This document shows, one piece after another, positions 28,453 through 38,109 of a stretch of DNA of 64,000 nt. Location: positions 2,821,501 through 2,885,500 of the forward strand of contig NZ_AP018817.1 in assembly GCF_024349785.1 (NCBI RefSeq). Reading direction: 5' to 3'. The notes beneath the pieces were generated by a model. That model had not been told where the DNA came from. It made no database searches and worked only from the letters and a program-made list of their open reading frames with translations. The translations under genes and the position numbers were made by a program. The number at the start of each line of letters is the position of its first letter. The first letter of the stretch is position 1. This DNA comes from Sphingomonas bisphenolicum (GTDB taxonomy: Bacteria > Pseudomonadota > Alphaproteobacteria > Sphingomonadales > Sphingomonadaceae).

Positions 28453-28902
28453 ATGGGTTCATATCAGGCAACTGACAGATTCACCGTTAGCCCCACCCCT
28501 GATCTGCTTATGTTGGCAAAGCACGCGCGCGCCGCGAGGCTCAAAAGTTCGGCGGACTTCCCGAGGCACGTCTTTCGCGACGCCGCATGGGATATCATGC
28601 TCGCGCTGTTTATTGCCAGCGCAGAAGGCCAGCCCTTGTGCGTTAAAGATACCATGGCAGTGTCAGGCGACAGCGCTCCTGGCACCATACGTCGCCTCGA
28701 TGGCCTTGAGGCTGCCGGACTTATTGGCCGGGACTATGATCCTCATGATCATCGGCGGATTCTTGTCTTGCTGACAGTGGAGGGGCATAGCGCCATGATA
28801 GCCTTCCTGCGGCACCTTTTCGACATGGGCGAGCCGGGACGTGCCCCCTCTGTCAGTGGCCCACCTCATCCCTTCCCCTGCCCATCATCACGCGCCCTTT
28901 AA
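28453..28902 (+). CDS. Winged-helix DNA-binding protein (MarR-like)
   Basis: The ~149-residue product, from the ATG at 28453 with GAGG upstream, contains a winged-helix domain. DFPRHVFRDAAWDIMLALFI is helix 1-2, CVKDTMAVSGDSAPGTIRRL the recognition region, LEAAGLIGRDYDPHDHRRIL the wing, and LLTVEGHSAMIAFLRHLF the dimerisation helix. This layout is MarR-like and fits a one-component regulator. The C-terminal ~25 residues are Pro/Ser-rich. The target is unknown. Confidence 0.72.
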   Translation: MGSYQATDRFTVSPTPDLLMLAKHARAARLKSSADFPRHVFRDAAWDIMLALFIASAEGQPLCVKDTMAVSGDSAPGTIRRLDGLEAAGLIGRDYDPHDHRRILVLLTVEGHSAMIAFLRHLFDMGEPGRAPSVSGPPHPFPCPSSRAL

Positions 28903-29301
28903 AACCCAAACCTATAACAGTAGCAGGATGAAAAGCCTTAGAGGAACGTTCGACGCCTCGGGGACTCGCAATTCCCTATTTTTACATCCTGCCCATGTTC
29001 GCCAGACTGACCCGGGCCCAGACGAAGCTCGGATATATATCTGAGCTTTGATGCTCAGCGAACCTCTTTGCATCACCACGTCGCAATTTTGACCTGAATG
29101 CCTCACGCTACTGCCCGAGCAAAGCAGTGCTCGCACAGAGCGTTTGCTCGCTGGATGGAGGTCGCGGGCGACGATCAAAGCTGTGTTGATCCATCCCAAA
29201 GCCGAGCGCGTCGAAGAATTCTCACCGGGCATCGGCCGTCTGCAACCAAATCGACCTTTTCGAGTTTCGGTCTGAAATCACATAATTTCTTCGGGGGATT
29301 A
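28903..29301. other. Leader region before the hybrid kinase gene
   Basis: An in-frame extension upstream of the kinase exists from 29098, but its sequence is not protein-like and the ATG at 29302 has a better start site. No other gene is visible. Confidence 0.4.
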
Positions 29302-31899
29302 ATGTCTAAGCCAAGCCGCTCGCGCGCAATGAGCGCTGACGAATGGCGTCAGATCGTCGATAGCGCGGTCGGCACGGCCGTCATTACCACTGACCTTGAA
29401 GGGCGAGTAACCAGCTGGAACGAGGGCGCATCCCGAATGCTCGGCTGGACCGCTGCCGATGTTCTGGGCGAAACACTCGAGCGCCTGTTTCCTCCAGGAG
29501 ATGGCGCCGCAGCATTGCGGCAGGAGATGAGCGATGCGCTCGCGGTTGGACGCGGAGGGGGACAGGAGGGCTGGAGAATACGCCGCGATGGTTCGCGGCT
29601 ATGGGCGGTAGGCGAGATGTCGCCGATCCGCGATAAGGGCGGGACCGTGATCGGCTTCACAAAAATTCTGCGGGACCGCACAGAGGATCGAGCCGCGCAG
29701 GAGGCGATTTCCGAAGAAAGGCGCGCGCTGGAGATACTCAATCGCGCCGGATCTGCCCTTGCAGCCAAAACCGATCTTCAGGAACTTGTCCAAATCGTGA
29801 CCGACGCTGGGGTGGAGCTGACGGGCGCCGAATTTGGTGCCTTCTTCTACAATGTCGAAAATGAAGCCGGGGAGAGCTATACGCTATATACCGTGTCAGG
29901 CGCGCCTGCAGAAGCCTTCTCGCAATTTCCGATGCCGCGCAACACGGCGGTTTTTGGACCTACCTTCGCCGGTGAAGGCATTGTTTGCTCCCAGGACATC
30001 ACCCAGGATGAGCGATACGGCAAGAACGCGCCGCGACAAGGCATGCCGGAAGGGCATCTTCCGGTTCGCAGCTACTTGGCGGTACCGGTCATCTCCCGGG
30101 CGGGAGGCGTGATCGGAGGGCTATTCTTTGGACATGGCGATGTTGGCGTCTTCGATGACCGTTCGGCGCGAGGTTTGGAAGGTCTTGCGGCTGAGGCCGC
30201 CGTAGCGATCGATAATGCTAGGCTGTTCCAGGCTCTTGAACGCGAACTTGTCCAGCGCCGAAAAGCCGAAGCTGAACTTGCCGATAGCGAGGCGCGTTTG
30301 CGGCTGGCGACCGAGGCGGCTGAGATCGGCACCTGGGATTACGACCCCGCGTCTGGCGAGCTTCGTTGGGACGCGAGATGCAGACGGCTTTTCGGCCTGG
30401 CTCCAGACGCGGTCGTCACGTACGAAGGTTCGTTTCTCGCCGGCCTTCACCCGGACGATCGCGAAGGGGCAGATGAGGCTGTTCGGCGCGCGATCGACCC
30501 CAGCGGGACAGGGCGATACGATATAGAGTATCGGACGATAGGTCTTGAGGATGGAAAGGAGCGCTGGGTTTCGGCCACCGGCCGCGCTTTCTTCGAACGA
30601 GGTCAAGGTGAACGATTTGTCGGCACTGTGATCGACATTACCGAACGCAAGGCGACCGAAGCAAGGCTTCACCAGCTAAACGAGAAGCTGGAAGAACAAG
30701 TTGAAGCTGAGATCGGCAAGCGCGCGGCGGCAGAGGAGCAGCTCCGGCAGGCGCAGAAGATGGAGGCCGTAGGGCAGCTGACCGGCGGTATCGCGCACGA
30801 CTTCAATAATTTGTTAGCGGGCATCAGTGGCGGTCTTGAAATTATCGAGAGGCGCATCTCACAAGGGCGCACTGACGGCATAGAACGGTTTATCAATGGG
30901 GCGCAAACGTCCGCCCAGCGCGCCGCAGCGCTAACCCAGCGGCTGCTTGCCTTCTCTCGTCGCCAGACCCTCGATCCTAAACCTACTGACGTGAATCGGT
31001 TGGTTTTCGGGATGGACGATCTTATTGCACGCACTGTCGGCCCAGCAATCAGAGTCGAAGTTGTAGGAGCGGCAGGGCTCTGGGCCGCCAGAATCGATAC
31101 CGTTCAACTGGAAAGTGCACTGCTCAATCTCGCCATTAATGCACGTGATGCCATGCCCGAGGGTGGCAAACTCACAATCGAGACGGCGAATAAGTGGCTG
31201 GACGATCGCGCCGGGCGCGAGCGGGATCTACCGCCAGGACAATATATTTCCGTGTGTGTTACGGACACGGGGACAGGCATCTCCCGAGACATCGTCGATC
31301 GGATTTTTGATCCCTTCTTTACCACCAAGCCGATCGGTCAGGGCACTGGTTTGGGCTTATCCATGATCCACGGTTTCGTCCGGCAATCCGGGGGGCAGAT
31401 CCGCGTTTACAGTGAGCCCGGGCATGGGACGACGATGTGCCTGTACCTTCCCCGCTATACAGGTGAGATTGCGGATGATGCCGGTTCCCTCGAAGCAGCG
31501 ATCCCCGAGATGGGCGCGGGCGAAACCGTTCTCGTAGTCGATGACGAGCCCACCGTGCGCATGCTCATCGTGGAAGTGCTCGAAGAAGCAGGCTACGTCG
31601 GGCTCGAAGCAGAAGATGGTCCCTCTGGTTTGAGAATTCTTCAGTCCGATGCCAGGATTGATCTACTTATTACCGACGTCGGGTTACCTGGTGGATTGAA
31701 CGGTCGTCAGGTTGCGGATGCAGCGCGGCTCGGGCGTCCCGACCTTAAAGTGCTTTTCGTCACCGGCTTCGCAGAAAATGCCGCGGTGGGCAACGGTCAT
31801 CTCGACGCGGGCATGGAGGTGATCACCAAGCCTTTTGTGATGAACGAACTGGCAAATAAGATAACCGACATGATAGAGGGTCGGCATCCTGGTGGTTGA
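29302..31899 (+). CDS. Hybrid sensor histidine kinase (PAS-GAF-PAS-HisKA-HATPase-REC)
   Basis: The 865-residue product starts at MSKPSRSRAMSADEW. Domains in order: PAS (~15-130; GTAVITTDLEGRVTSWNEGA), GAF (~150-310; ELTGAEFGAFFYNVENEAGE), a second PAS with PAC end (~325-450; FVGTVIDITERKATEA), coiled coil (~455-490), HisKA with His in LTGGIAHDFNNLLAGISGG, HATPase (ALLNLAINARDAMPEGG, GTGLGLSMIHGFV), and a C-terminal receiver (VLVVDDEPTVRML, phospho-Asp in LLITDVGLPGG, ITKPF). No transmembrane segment is visible. It probably senses an intracellular redox or light-like signal; the input ligand and output partner are unknown. Confidence 0.9.
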   Translation: MSKPSRSRAMSADEWRQIVDSAVGTAVITTDLEGRVTSWNEGASRMLGWTAADVLGETLERLFPPGDGAAALRQEMSDALAVGRGGGQEGWRIRRDGSRLWAVGEMSPIRDKGGTVIGFTKILRDRTEDRAAQEAISEERRALEILNRAGSALAAKTDLQELVQIVTDAGVELTGAEFGAFFYNVENEAGESYTLYTVSGAPAEAFSQFPMPRNTAVFGPTFAGEGIVCSQDITQDERYGKNAPRQGMPEGHLPVRSYLAVPVISRAGGVIGGLFFGHGDVGVFDDRSARGLEGLAAEAAVAIDNARLFQALERELVQRRKAEAELADSEARLRLATEAAEIGTWDYDPASGELRWDARCRRLFGLAPDAVVTYEGSFLAGLHPDDREGADEAVRRAIDPSGTGRYDIEYRTIGLEDGKERWVSATGRAFFERGQGERFVGTVIDITERKATEARLHQLNEKLEEQVEAEIGKRAAAEEQLRQAQKMEAVGQLTGGIAHDFNNLLAGISGGLEIIERRISQGRTDGIERFINGAQTSAQRAAALTQRLLAFSRRQTLDPKPTDVNRLVFGMDDLIARTVGPAIRVEVVGAAGLWAARIDTVQLESALLNLAINARDAMPEGGKLTIETANKWLDDRAGRERDLPPGQYISVCVTDTGTGISRDIVDRIFDPFFTTKPIGQGTGLGLSMIHGFVRQSGGQIRVYSEPGHGTTMCLYLPRYTGEIADDAGSLEAAIPEMGAGETVLVVDDEPTVRMLIVEVLEEAGYVGLEAEDGPSGLRILQSDARIDLLITDVGLPGGLNGRQVADAARLGRPDLKVLFVTGFAENAAVGNGHLDAGMEVITKPFVMNELANKITDMIEGRHPGG

Positions 31900-31917
31900 T
31901 AACTTTCTTCTACCCCC

Positions 31918-32268
31918 TTGTGCCGGATCATCACCACGCTGATTGTCGCAACCAACGTCGCGCTGGTCGCGATGGTGATCGCTTTCCTCGTGTTCTCCGG
32001 TCGCGAATCGCTGTTCCGGGTCGATCCCCGTACCGACTACGTCAGCTTCATTGCGGACGGCGGAATAGTCTGGGCGCGTGCCGACTACCGCTTCCGCGAA
32101 GGAGAGACCGCGCCTCGCAAGAGCGGCAAGACCGTGGTGCCGGCCGGGACCGCGATCGAAGCGCGGCTCGATATGGAAGGCACCAGCTTCGTTCTGGCGG
32201 TTCCACCGGCCGGTAAGCCGCTCACGTTGCAATGCGCCAAAGGCGGTGAGCACGATGCCCAGTACCTA
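31918..32268 (+). pseudogene. Unknown membrane-anchored protein gene truncated by the IS630 insertion
   Basis: The frame begins with a hydrophobic helix (ITTLIVATNVALVAMVIAFL) followed by a periplasmic-type segment (DYVSFIADGGIVWARADYRF, KTVVPAGTAIEARLDMEG). It runs into the IS630-family element at 32269 and finishes on an IS-derived stop at 32310. A TTG at 31918 is the only plausible start and has little support, so the 5' end may be missing too. I recognise no family. Confidence 0.5.
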
Positions 32269-33317
32269 GAGCAGAATCGGATCACTCTGGTTCATATCCG
32301 GTGGCGGTGAAATAGTTTGCGCATTCTTCAGGAGTGAAGCGGGGCAAAGCGTCGCGGATGGCATCCCATAGCTCCGGGATGGTTTGGGCGGCTGCTTTTG
32401 GTAGGATGGCCTTTAGTTTCGAGAAGGCGTTTTCGATCGGATTGAAGTCGGGACTATTTGGCGGAATGAAGAGCATGCGCGTGCCGACTGCTTCGATCGC
32501 CTCGCGGGCTGCCGCTGTTTTGTGAGCCGGCAGATTGTCGAGGATGACGATGTCGCCAGGGCGCAGCGTTGGGGCCAGAACCTGCTGGGCATAGGCCCCG
32601 AACCATTCGCCTGTCATGGGGCCGTCCAGGACCATGGGCGCGGTCATCCCCGTCAAGCGCACCGCGCCGGCGAAGGTGGTGGTTTTCCAATGGCCGTGCG
32701 GGATTGGCGACTGGCATCGCATGCCGCGCCTTGCCCGTCCGCGCAGACGCGCCATCTTCGTTGACGCGCCGGTTTCATCGATGAACACCAACTGCTCGGA
32801 GTTGAGATCAGGCTGGGCCTTGAACCATGCGCGCCGCCGCGCGAGAACGTCGGACCGCTCCTGCTCCCTGGCGTGCGCGGTTTTTTTGACCGTCATCGAG
32901 TGACGGTCGAGGAAGCGCCATGGTGCTCGGAGCAAATACGGCTCCATGCTCTGATCGCAGCATCTCGGCCAGTTCAACCAGCGTGATGTCCACCTGCTCC
33001 TCGATCGCACCGAGAATAACATCGCGATGGGCGTCAATCCGCCGTGACCGCATGTCGCCGCGCTGGGGCTTCGTCCGTGTCGATCCGGTCTCTCGCCATT
33101 CGCGAACCCAGCGAACCGTGCTCGCCGCCGCAACTCCAAAACGCTCGGCTGCCGCGCGCCGTGACAAACCGCCATCGACCGCCAAATCACCCGCGAACGC
33201 AAATCCTCTGAGATGAACTTCTTCATGCCAGGCTGGCCTCCTCGTCCAGCTGACATGATGAATCAGATTTTCCAGTCTAAGGAAAGACCCTCGATTCAAT
33301 CAGATCGGATTATGCTC
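32269..33317. mobile_element. IS630-family insertion sequence with TA target duplication
   Basis: Terminal inverted repeats GAGCAGAATCGGATC (left) and GAGCATAATCCGATC (right, complementary strand) match at 13 of 15 bases. Both are flanked by TA (32267-32268 and 33318-33319), the duplicated dinucleotide target of this family. The 1049-bp body carries one transposase frame on the minus strand, now frameshifted. Confidence 0.88.
32282..33226 (-). pseudogene. IS630-family transposase with two compensating indels
   Basis: The start MKKFISEDLR and the end, from WRFLDRHSMTVKKTAHARE through the DDE catalytic region (LVFIDETGASTKMARLRGRA, DIVILDNLPAHKTAAA, PPNSPDFNPIENAFSKLK), share one frame. The middle (LAVDGGLSRRAAAERFGVAA, STVRWVREWRETGSTRT, ITLVELAEMLRSEHGAVF) is in another. 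One base is missing in the AAA run at 33184-33186, and two bases are missing near 32919-32922, just before WRFLDRH. The catalytic domain is intact but is joined to a garbled DNA-binding domain. Confidence 0.82.
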
Positions 33318-33319
33318 TA

Positions 33320-33660
33320 GGTCCGGCGTTTCGGGAAGCCTTCAGACAAATGCCACCCTTCCGTTCGCAGCAGCTGCGGTCGTCGAGCGTGGCATTCGCC
33401 TGCAGCAGAAACAGTTCACGTCGCCCAAGCCGCTCCGCTTGCAGCGGAAGCGAACCTATCGAGGGCGCAGTCATGCTCACAATGACTTTGCTTAGCTTTT
33501 ACGCGCTGTGCGACCGCTACTCTCGCGGTTCAAACGACATCGTCCTAGAAAAGTTCGGTGTTTGCTATTTCTCCCCGCGACAGCATGCGATTGAACCGAG
33601 TTACGGGCTCGAGGCTAAGGCTAAAAGCAATTGTTAAGCTTTTTCGGCCATTATGCGAAC
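33320..33660. other. Region between the IS630 element and the GGDEF gene
   Basis: It may contain the distal end of the gene disrupted by the IS630 element. The join across a single TA would read QYLGPAFREAFRQ. No full gene is visible. Confidence 0.35.
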
Positions 33661-34875
33661 ATGGAGAGGCGTGCATTCATTCCCGACAAACGGTCGGCTC
33701 CACCTATTTTCAGCCGGGCGTCCGACCAGATCCTGCCGGACGCCGTTTACCGCGATCTCGTCGCGACTCTCTTCACCATGAGCGCCCCGGTTCTTGGCTT
33801 TGGCATATTATAGGTTCTGGTGGGAGCGCTCGTATTTCTGAGCTGGCGAGACGAGGTCATTCTGACATTGGTGCTGTGCGCCAGCGGGGTGACGGTCGGT
33901 CGCCTGCTGGTCATTCGCGCCTTTCATCGCACCGGAGGGATAGCTCAAACAGTTCCAGCCCTCAAAATATGGGAGCGACGATATGCGGTGCTGACCTATG
34001 TTTGCGCAGCCCTTGTAGCCGGTCTCAATGTGGCGGTTCTCCCAGCCCATCAGCCGCTCGTCCATCTCGCAACCGTCAGCCTCATTTTTACGTTCGGCGC
34101 GGGCATTGTTTCTCGCAACTCGAGCCGGCCAAAGCTGTGCCTTATTGGCCAGACCCTCTCCGTCCTGCCCGTCTCGTTGGCCCTGCTGGCTCACGCAGTG
34201 CGCGACGGACCGCATGCGCTGCATGCCCAGTTTTTCATCCTTGAGGCAGTGATTCTCTTGGTCGTCGCGGTGATGAGTATCCAATCCGTTCGGCATCTCT
34301 ATCAGTCGACGGTGGAACATCTCACGACGAAGCATGACCTTGGAAAACTGGCTCGCTTCGATCCCCTAACAGGCCTTGCCAACCGCCTGTTGGTCCGTGA
34401 ATCCTTTCTGATGCATGCTGCATCCTGCCGTGCCGATCAGCAAATTGCCGTTCATTATCTGGATTTGGACGGGTTCAAGGCTATCAACGATCAGTTCGGC
34501 CACCCTATCGGTGACAAGATGCTGGCCCAGGTTGCCGAACGGCTCGTAGCCACGGTGCGCGCCGAGGATGTCGTGGGGAGGCTGGGCGGCGATGAGTTTG
34601 TTGTGTTGCAGCCGAGCGTTCAACATCCTGACCAAGCTGAGTTCCTGGCGCGGCGGGTCATCCGGCAGCTTTCCGACGCCTATCGGATTGACGGGACTGA
34701 AATGCGAATCTCCGTCAGCATTGGCATCGCTCTGGCACCAGTGCACGGCTTGGACCTCGATGGCCTGATGGAATGTGCCGATGGTGCACTTTATCGCTCC
34801 AAGGCGAAAGGAAAGGCACAGGTACATTTTTGCGACGGGGGTGCCAGTGGCACAAATGGAAGAGCAGTGGCCTGA
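33661..34875 (+). pseudogene. Membrane diguanylate cyclase (GGDEF) with an in-frame TAG near the N-terminus
   Basis: From the ATG at 33661 (MERRAFIPDKRS), the frame reads DLVATLFTMSAPVLGFGIL, then TAG at 33811-33813, then VLVGALVFLSWRDEVILTL in the same frame. The stop therefore interrupts the first of about five or six transmembrane helices. The rest encodes a complete GGDEF domain (FDPLTGLANRLLV, DLDGFKAINDQFGHPIGDK, RLGGDEFVVLQ). A GTG at 33820 could restart translation to give 351 residues with an intact active site. So the gene is either impaired or makes a shorter c-di-GMP synthase. Confidence 0.72.
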
Positions 34876-35399
34876 CGCAACATGACGGTGTCGCACTGGT
34901 CGGAAGTCACCCTATGTGCCGTGCGGTTCATACTCAAAACCGATCACGTCGGGGGCGGAAATCAGGATCGATGCCAACAGATCCATTCGTTTGTCACTAT
35001 TGCCACTAACCGTTGCCTGGAATTCCTGGCTGTCCTTGCCGACCTTCTGACTTATGGAAATAGCCATCAGCCCAGCGCTTAACAGAATAGTTTCGAGGGC
35101 CTCGCGATTAATGACAGCCGACCGATGATAGTGGACCCGCACTGTGGCGTAGCGACGCTGTGGCAGGAAACGCTCGGATGCCCGCACTGCAGCCAGAACG
35201 ATGAAGGTTGCGATGGATCCTGCAATGGCGAGATCGAAAAAGCCGACGCCGAACAGGATCCCGAGGGACGCGGTCATCCATAGCGACGCGGCGGTCGTCA
35301 AGCCTCGAACACCGAAACCTTCGCGGAAGATGACCCCACCACATAGAAAGCCGATCCCCGTCAATACGCCATGCGCCATCCTAACCGGATCAATGCGCA

Positions 35400-35407
35400 C
35401 GATCTCC
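35400..35407. repeat. Left target-site duplication of the IS66 element
   Basis: CGATCTCC immediately left of the inverted repeat; identical to 37911-37918. Eight bases is the usual IS66 target duplication. Confidence 0.92.
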
Positions 35408-35432
35408 GTAAGCGTGGGCTGGAGGCCGCAGA

Positions 35433-37013
35433 TCAGGCGGCTTCGGCGATCGGTTGCTGATCTGGCTGCCAGTTCCAAGGCATGAGTTCATCCCAGCGCG
35501 CGGCAGGCCAGTCGCCAGCGATCTTGGCGATGACATCGGCGATGTAGGCCTGCGGTTCGAGGCCATTGAGCTTGGCAGTCTCGATGATGGAGTAGATGGC
35601 AGCGGCCTGATCACCGCCCGCCTTTGATCCTGCAAACAGCCAGTTTTTGCGGCCCAGGGCCACGCAGCGCATGGCGCGCTCCGCAATGTTGTTATCAATC
35701 TCCAGTCGGCCATCGTCGAGGAAGCGCGTGAGCGCGACCCAGCGCTTGCGGCCATAAGCGATCGCCTTGGCCATCTCCGACTTGGGCGAAAGACGGCGCA
35801 GCGCATCGTCGAGCGCCTCGTGCAGTTCGTCGATCAATGGCTTGGTGCGGTCCTGTCGGCTTCGTCGTCGGATATCAGGCTGATGGCCGCGAACCTCTGC
35901 TTCGATCTCATAGAGTTGGCCGATGCGTTCCAGCAGATCAGTGGTGAGCGGTGTCGGCTTGGTCGCGTGGATGTCGAATATCTTGCGGCGGAAATGCGCC
36001 CAGCAGGCGACCTCGGTGACGCGGTTGGTGTCGTAGAGCTTGTCGTATCCGGCATAGCCGTCCGCCTGAAGATAGCCGGTGAAACTGGCCAGCTGCCGTT
36101 GGGGATGTGCGCCTGTCCGGTCGGTGGTGAACTCATACCAGACCAACGGCGGTGAGGTCGCACCAGAACCGCGATCGTCGACGGCATAGGCCCAGAGCCT
36201 GCCGGTTGCCGTCTTGCCACGTCCCGGATCGAGCATAGGGACCGGCGTATCGTCGGTGTGAATCTTTGAAGCCGTCAGTCCGACCTCGCGGATGCGACTG
36301 ACGATCGGGTCGAGCAGCACGGATGCTTGCCCGACCCACCCTGCCAGCGTCGAGCGGTCGATCTCGATGCCTTGGGCGGCCATTATCTCGGCCTGACGGT
36401 AAAGCGGCAGATGATGGTCGAACTTGGAGACGACGACATGGGCCAGCGTGCCGAAGGTCGCCTTGCCCCGCGCTATCGCCTTTACCGGCGCGGGCGCCTG
36501 CACGATCTTCTCGCAGGACCGGCAGCTATACTTGGGGCGGATGGTCCGAACGACGCGCCACTGCACCGGCACGGCATCGAGCATCTCGTCGCTATCCTGC
36601 CCCAGCGGCCGCAACGCGCCGCCGCAGTCGGGACAGGTGCAGTTACCCTGATCGGGCTCGATCCGCTGCTCCTCGCGCGGCAAATGAGCTGGCAGCGTCC
36701 GAACCGGTGATGGCCGATCGACGGCTACCGGATCGCCTCGACGCGCGGCGGCGACGATGGCCTCGCCTTCGAGCTCTTCAAGGGCCAGCTCAAGCTGAGC
36801 AATCTGGGTATCGAGCTTCTCAGACGACTTGCCGAACTGCATCCGCTTGAGGCGCGCGATCTGCACGCGCAGCGTGTCGATCAGGATGTCGCGGGCGGAA
36901 ATATCGGCATGGGCGGCGGCCAATGCGGCTTCAAGCTCGGCGATCCGAGCGTCTTTATCAGGGGTGGAAAGGCCTGGGTCCGACACTGCATTTACATAGC
37001 AGATCAGCAGCAA
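35433..37013 (-). CDS. tnpC: IS66 transposase TnpC
   Basis: The 526-residue product is a full IS66 DDE transposase. It has an N-terminal leucine-zipper helix (DARIAELEAALAAAHADISA), a zinc finger (CTCPDCGGALRPLG), the catalytic region with KIHTDDTPVPMLDPGRGKT, LQADGYAGYDKLYD and WAHFRRKIFDIHAT, and a C-terminal RKNWLFAGSKAGGDQAA domain. No interruption is visible. Confidence 0.93.
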   Translation of the reverse strand: MLLICYVNAVSDPGLSTPDKDARIAELEAALAAAHADISARDILIDTLRVQIARLKRMQFGKSSEKLDTQIAQLELALEELEGEAIVAAARRGDPVAVDRPSPVRTLPAHLPREEQRIEPDQGNCTCPDCGGALRPLGQDSDEMLDAVPVQWRVVRTIRPKYSCRSCEKIVQAPAPVKAIARGKATFGTLAHVVVSKFDHHLPLYRQAEIMAAQGIEIDRSTLAGWVGQASVLLDPIVSRIREVGLTASKIHTDDTPVPMLDPGRGKTATGRLWAYAVDDRGSGATSPPLVWYEFTTDRTGAHPQRQLASFTGYLQADGYAGYDKLYDTNRVTEVACWAHFRRKIFDIHATKPTPLTTDLLERIGQLYEIEAEVRGHQPDIRRRSRQDRTKPLIDELHEALDDALRRLSPKSEMAKAIAYGRKRWVALTRFLDDGRLEIDNNIAERAMRCVALGRKNWLFAGSKAGGDQAAAIYSIIETAKLNGLEPQAYIADVIAKIAGDWPAARWDELMPWNWQPDQQPIAEAA

Positions 37014-37046
37014 AAATGCTAATAAAAGTGCCAGAAAATGGGCGCT

Positions 37047-37394
37047 TTACCCCGCCAATGAAGGGGTGAAAGTGCGTTCCGGTCGCCGCCAGTCGATGCC
37101 TTCCAATAGCATCGAAAGCTGGGCTGCGGTCATCACCACCGACCCCATCTTCGTCGACGGCCACACAAAGCGCCCTCGGTCCATCCGCTTGGAGAACAGG
37201 CACATGCCCTGGCCGTCATACCAGAGCAGCTTCACCAGATCGCCGCGCTTGCCGCGAAAGACGAATAGCGCGCCGGAATGCGGGCTTTGCTCCAGGACCT
37301 GCTGCGTCATCACGGCAAGGCCGTCAAAACCCTTGCGCATATCTGTCGCGCCGCAGGCCAGGAATATCCGCGTCGATGGTGGCAGCGGGATCAT
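37047..37394 (-). CDS. tnpB: IS66 accessory protein TnpB
   Basis: The 115-residue product begins MIPLPPSTRIFLACGATDMR and contains KGFDGLAVMTQQVLEQSPHS and LVKLLWYDGQGMCLFSKRM, the conserved Orf2/TnpB core needed for transposition. Its start overlaps the tnpA stop by 4 bases. Confidence 0.93.
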   Translation of the reverse strand: MIPLPPSTRIFLACGATDMRKGFDGLAVMTQQVLEQSPHSGALFVFRGKRGDLVKLLWYDGQGMCLFSKRMDRGRFVWPSTKMGSVVMTAAQLSMLLEGIDWRRPERTFTPSLAG

Positions 37395-37834
37395 CGTGTC
37401 AGGACACCGATCACCCGCGACAGGGCATCGGCATCGACCGTGGCATCCACGCTCACCCTGATACCTGACGGCAGCTCGATGCCAATCACGCTGCCGCTGC
37501 GCGCCGCGAGCGTTGGGGCGGGCAAGGCTGGCTGCTCGCTGATCTGCACCTCCGCAAAAACGGGCTCGATCGGCTTGCGTACCCCGGCCAGTTCACCGGA
37601 CATCGCCTGTCGCCGCCACGTGTAGATCGATCCGCTGCCGACATCATGGCGTTCACAGGCCGCGCGCACGCAGCCCTCCGGGCCAAATGCATCCCGCAGC
37701 ACGGCCAGCTTCTGATCCACCGTCCAGCGCCGCCGGCCCGACACCCGGCTAACGACTTCTATCCGACTACTCATACGACCGCTCGTATGAGTAGTCGCTG
37801 CACAGCTCGCTGAATCCCCGATCTCGTCCGACAC
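37391..37834 (-). CDS. tnpA: IS66 accessory protein TnpA
   Basis: The product has a helix-turn-helix of the IS3/IS66 type (RRRWTVDQKLAVLRDAF, ACERHDVGSGSIYTWRRQ) and the C-terminal PSGIRVSVDATVDADAL region seen in IS66 Orf1. The start could be 37834 or the internal ATG at 37774 (MSSRIEVVSRV), which better matches the family length. Confidence 0.88.
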   Translation of the reverse strand: MSDEIGDSASCAATTHTSGRMSSRIEVVSRVSGRRRWTVDQKLAVLRDAFGPEGCVRAACERHDVGSGSIYTWRRQAMSGELAGVRKPIEPVFAEVQISEQPALPAPTLAARSGSVIGIELPSGIRVSVDATVDADALSRVIGVLTR

Positions 37835-37910
37835 CCGCCACCCCGCTCAAAGAGCGGCAATCATCCCGGCGAATGCCCGGCATGCAAGGCGGCCGTCAGA
37901 CCCCGCTTAC

Positions 37911-37918
37911 CGATCTCC
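37911..37918. repeat. Right target-site duplication of the IS66 element
   Basis: CGATCTCC, the second copy of the 8-bp duplication, inside the mgtC reading frame. Confidence 0.92.
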
Positions 37919-38109
37919 AGCGGTGTGTCACTGAGCCACCGCACTTGGTGGACGGCGGCCAGCATCAGAAGCGCGCAGGCCAGACTGACGAGAATATGTG
38001 TGCGAAAGCCCGCCGGGCTTGACCGATATTCACGTTCCGCGCCGATCAAGGCGCCAGCGACTATGGCGCCGAGGATCGGAAGGGATAAGCCAGGGTCGAG
38101 CAAATTCAT

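Larger units (their letters stand above)
35408..37910. mobile_element. IS66-family insertion sequence, complete
   Basis: A 2503-bp element with inverted repeats starting GTAAGCG at each end (GTAAGCGTGGGCTGGAGGCC left, GTAAGCGGGGTCTGACGGCC right, complementary strand) and an exact 8-bp target duplication. It encodes the three IS66 genes tnpA-tnpB-tnpC on the minus strand, all intact. Confidence 0.93.
34912..38109 (-). pseudogene. mgtC: mgtC-family gene split by an IS66-family insertion
   Basis: The N-terminal part (38109 to 37911) encodes MNLLDPGLSLPILGAIVAGA, IGAEREYRSSPAGFRTHIL and DTPLEI. The C-terminal part (35407 to 34912) encodes VRIDPVRMAHGVLTGIGFLC, GGVIFREGFG, and an ACT-like tail ending GFEYEPHGT. 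Removing the IS66 body and one 8-bp target copy restores an uninterrupted 229-codon frame (199 + 488 bases = 687), running DTPLEI straight into VRIDP. MgtC proteins are inner-membrane proteins linked to Mg2+ stress and ATPase regulation. The gene is inactivated by this one event and looks otherwise intact, so the insertion is probably recent. Confidence 0.9.

Noticed and set aside
29098..29301. N-terminal extension of the hybrid kinase
   Set aside because: The sequence from 29098 is Arg/Ser-rich and not protein-like; the ATG at 29302 has a better site and begins the PAS domain sequence.
32282..33226. Programmed frameshift in the IS630 transposase
   Set aside because: Two separate indels with a 2-base loss and no slippery heptamer at the second site; decay or error is simpler.
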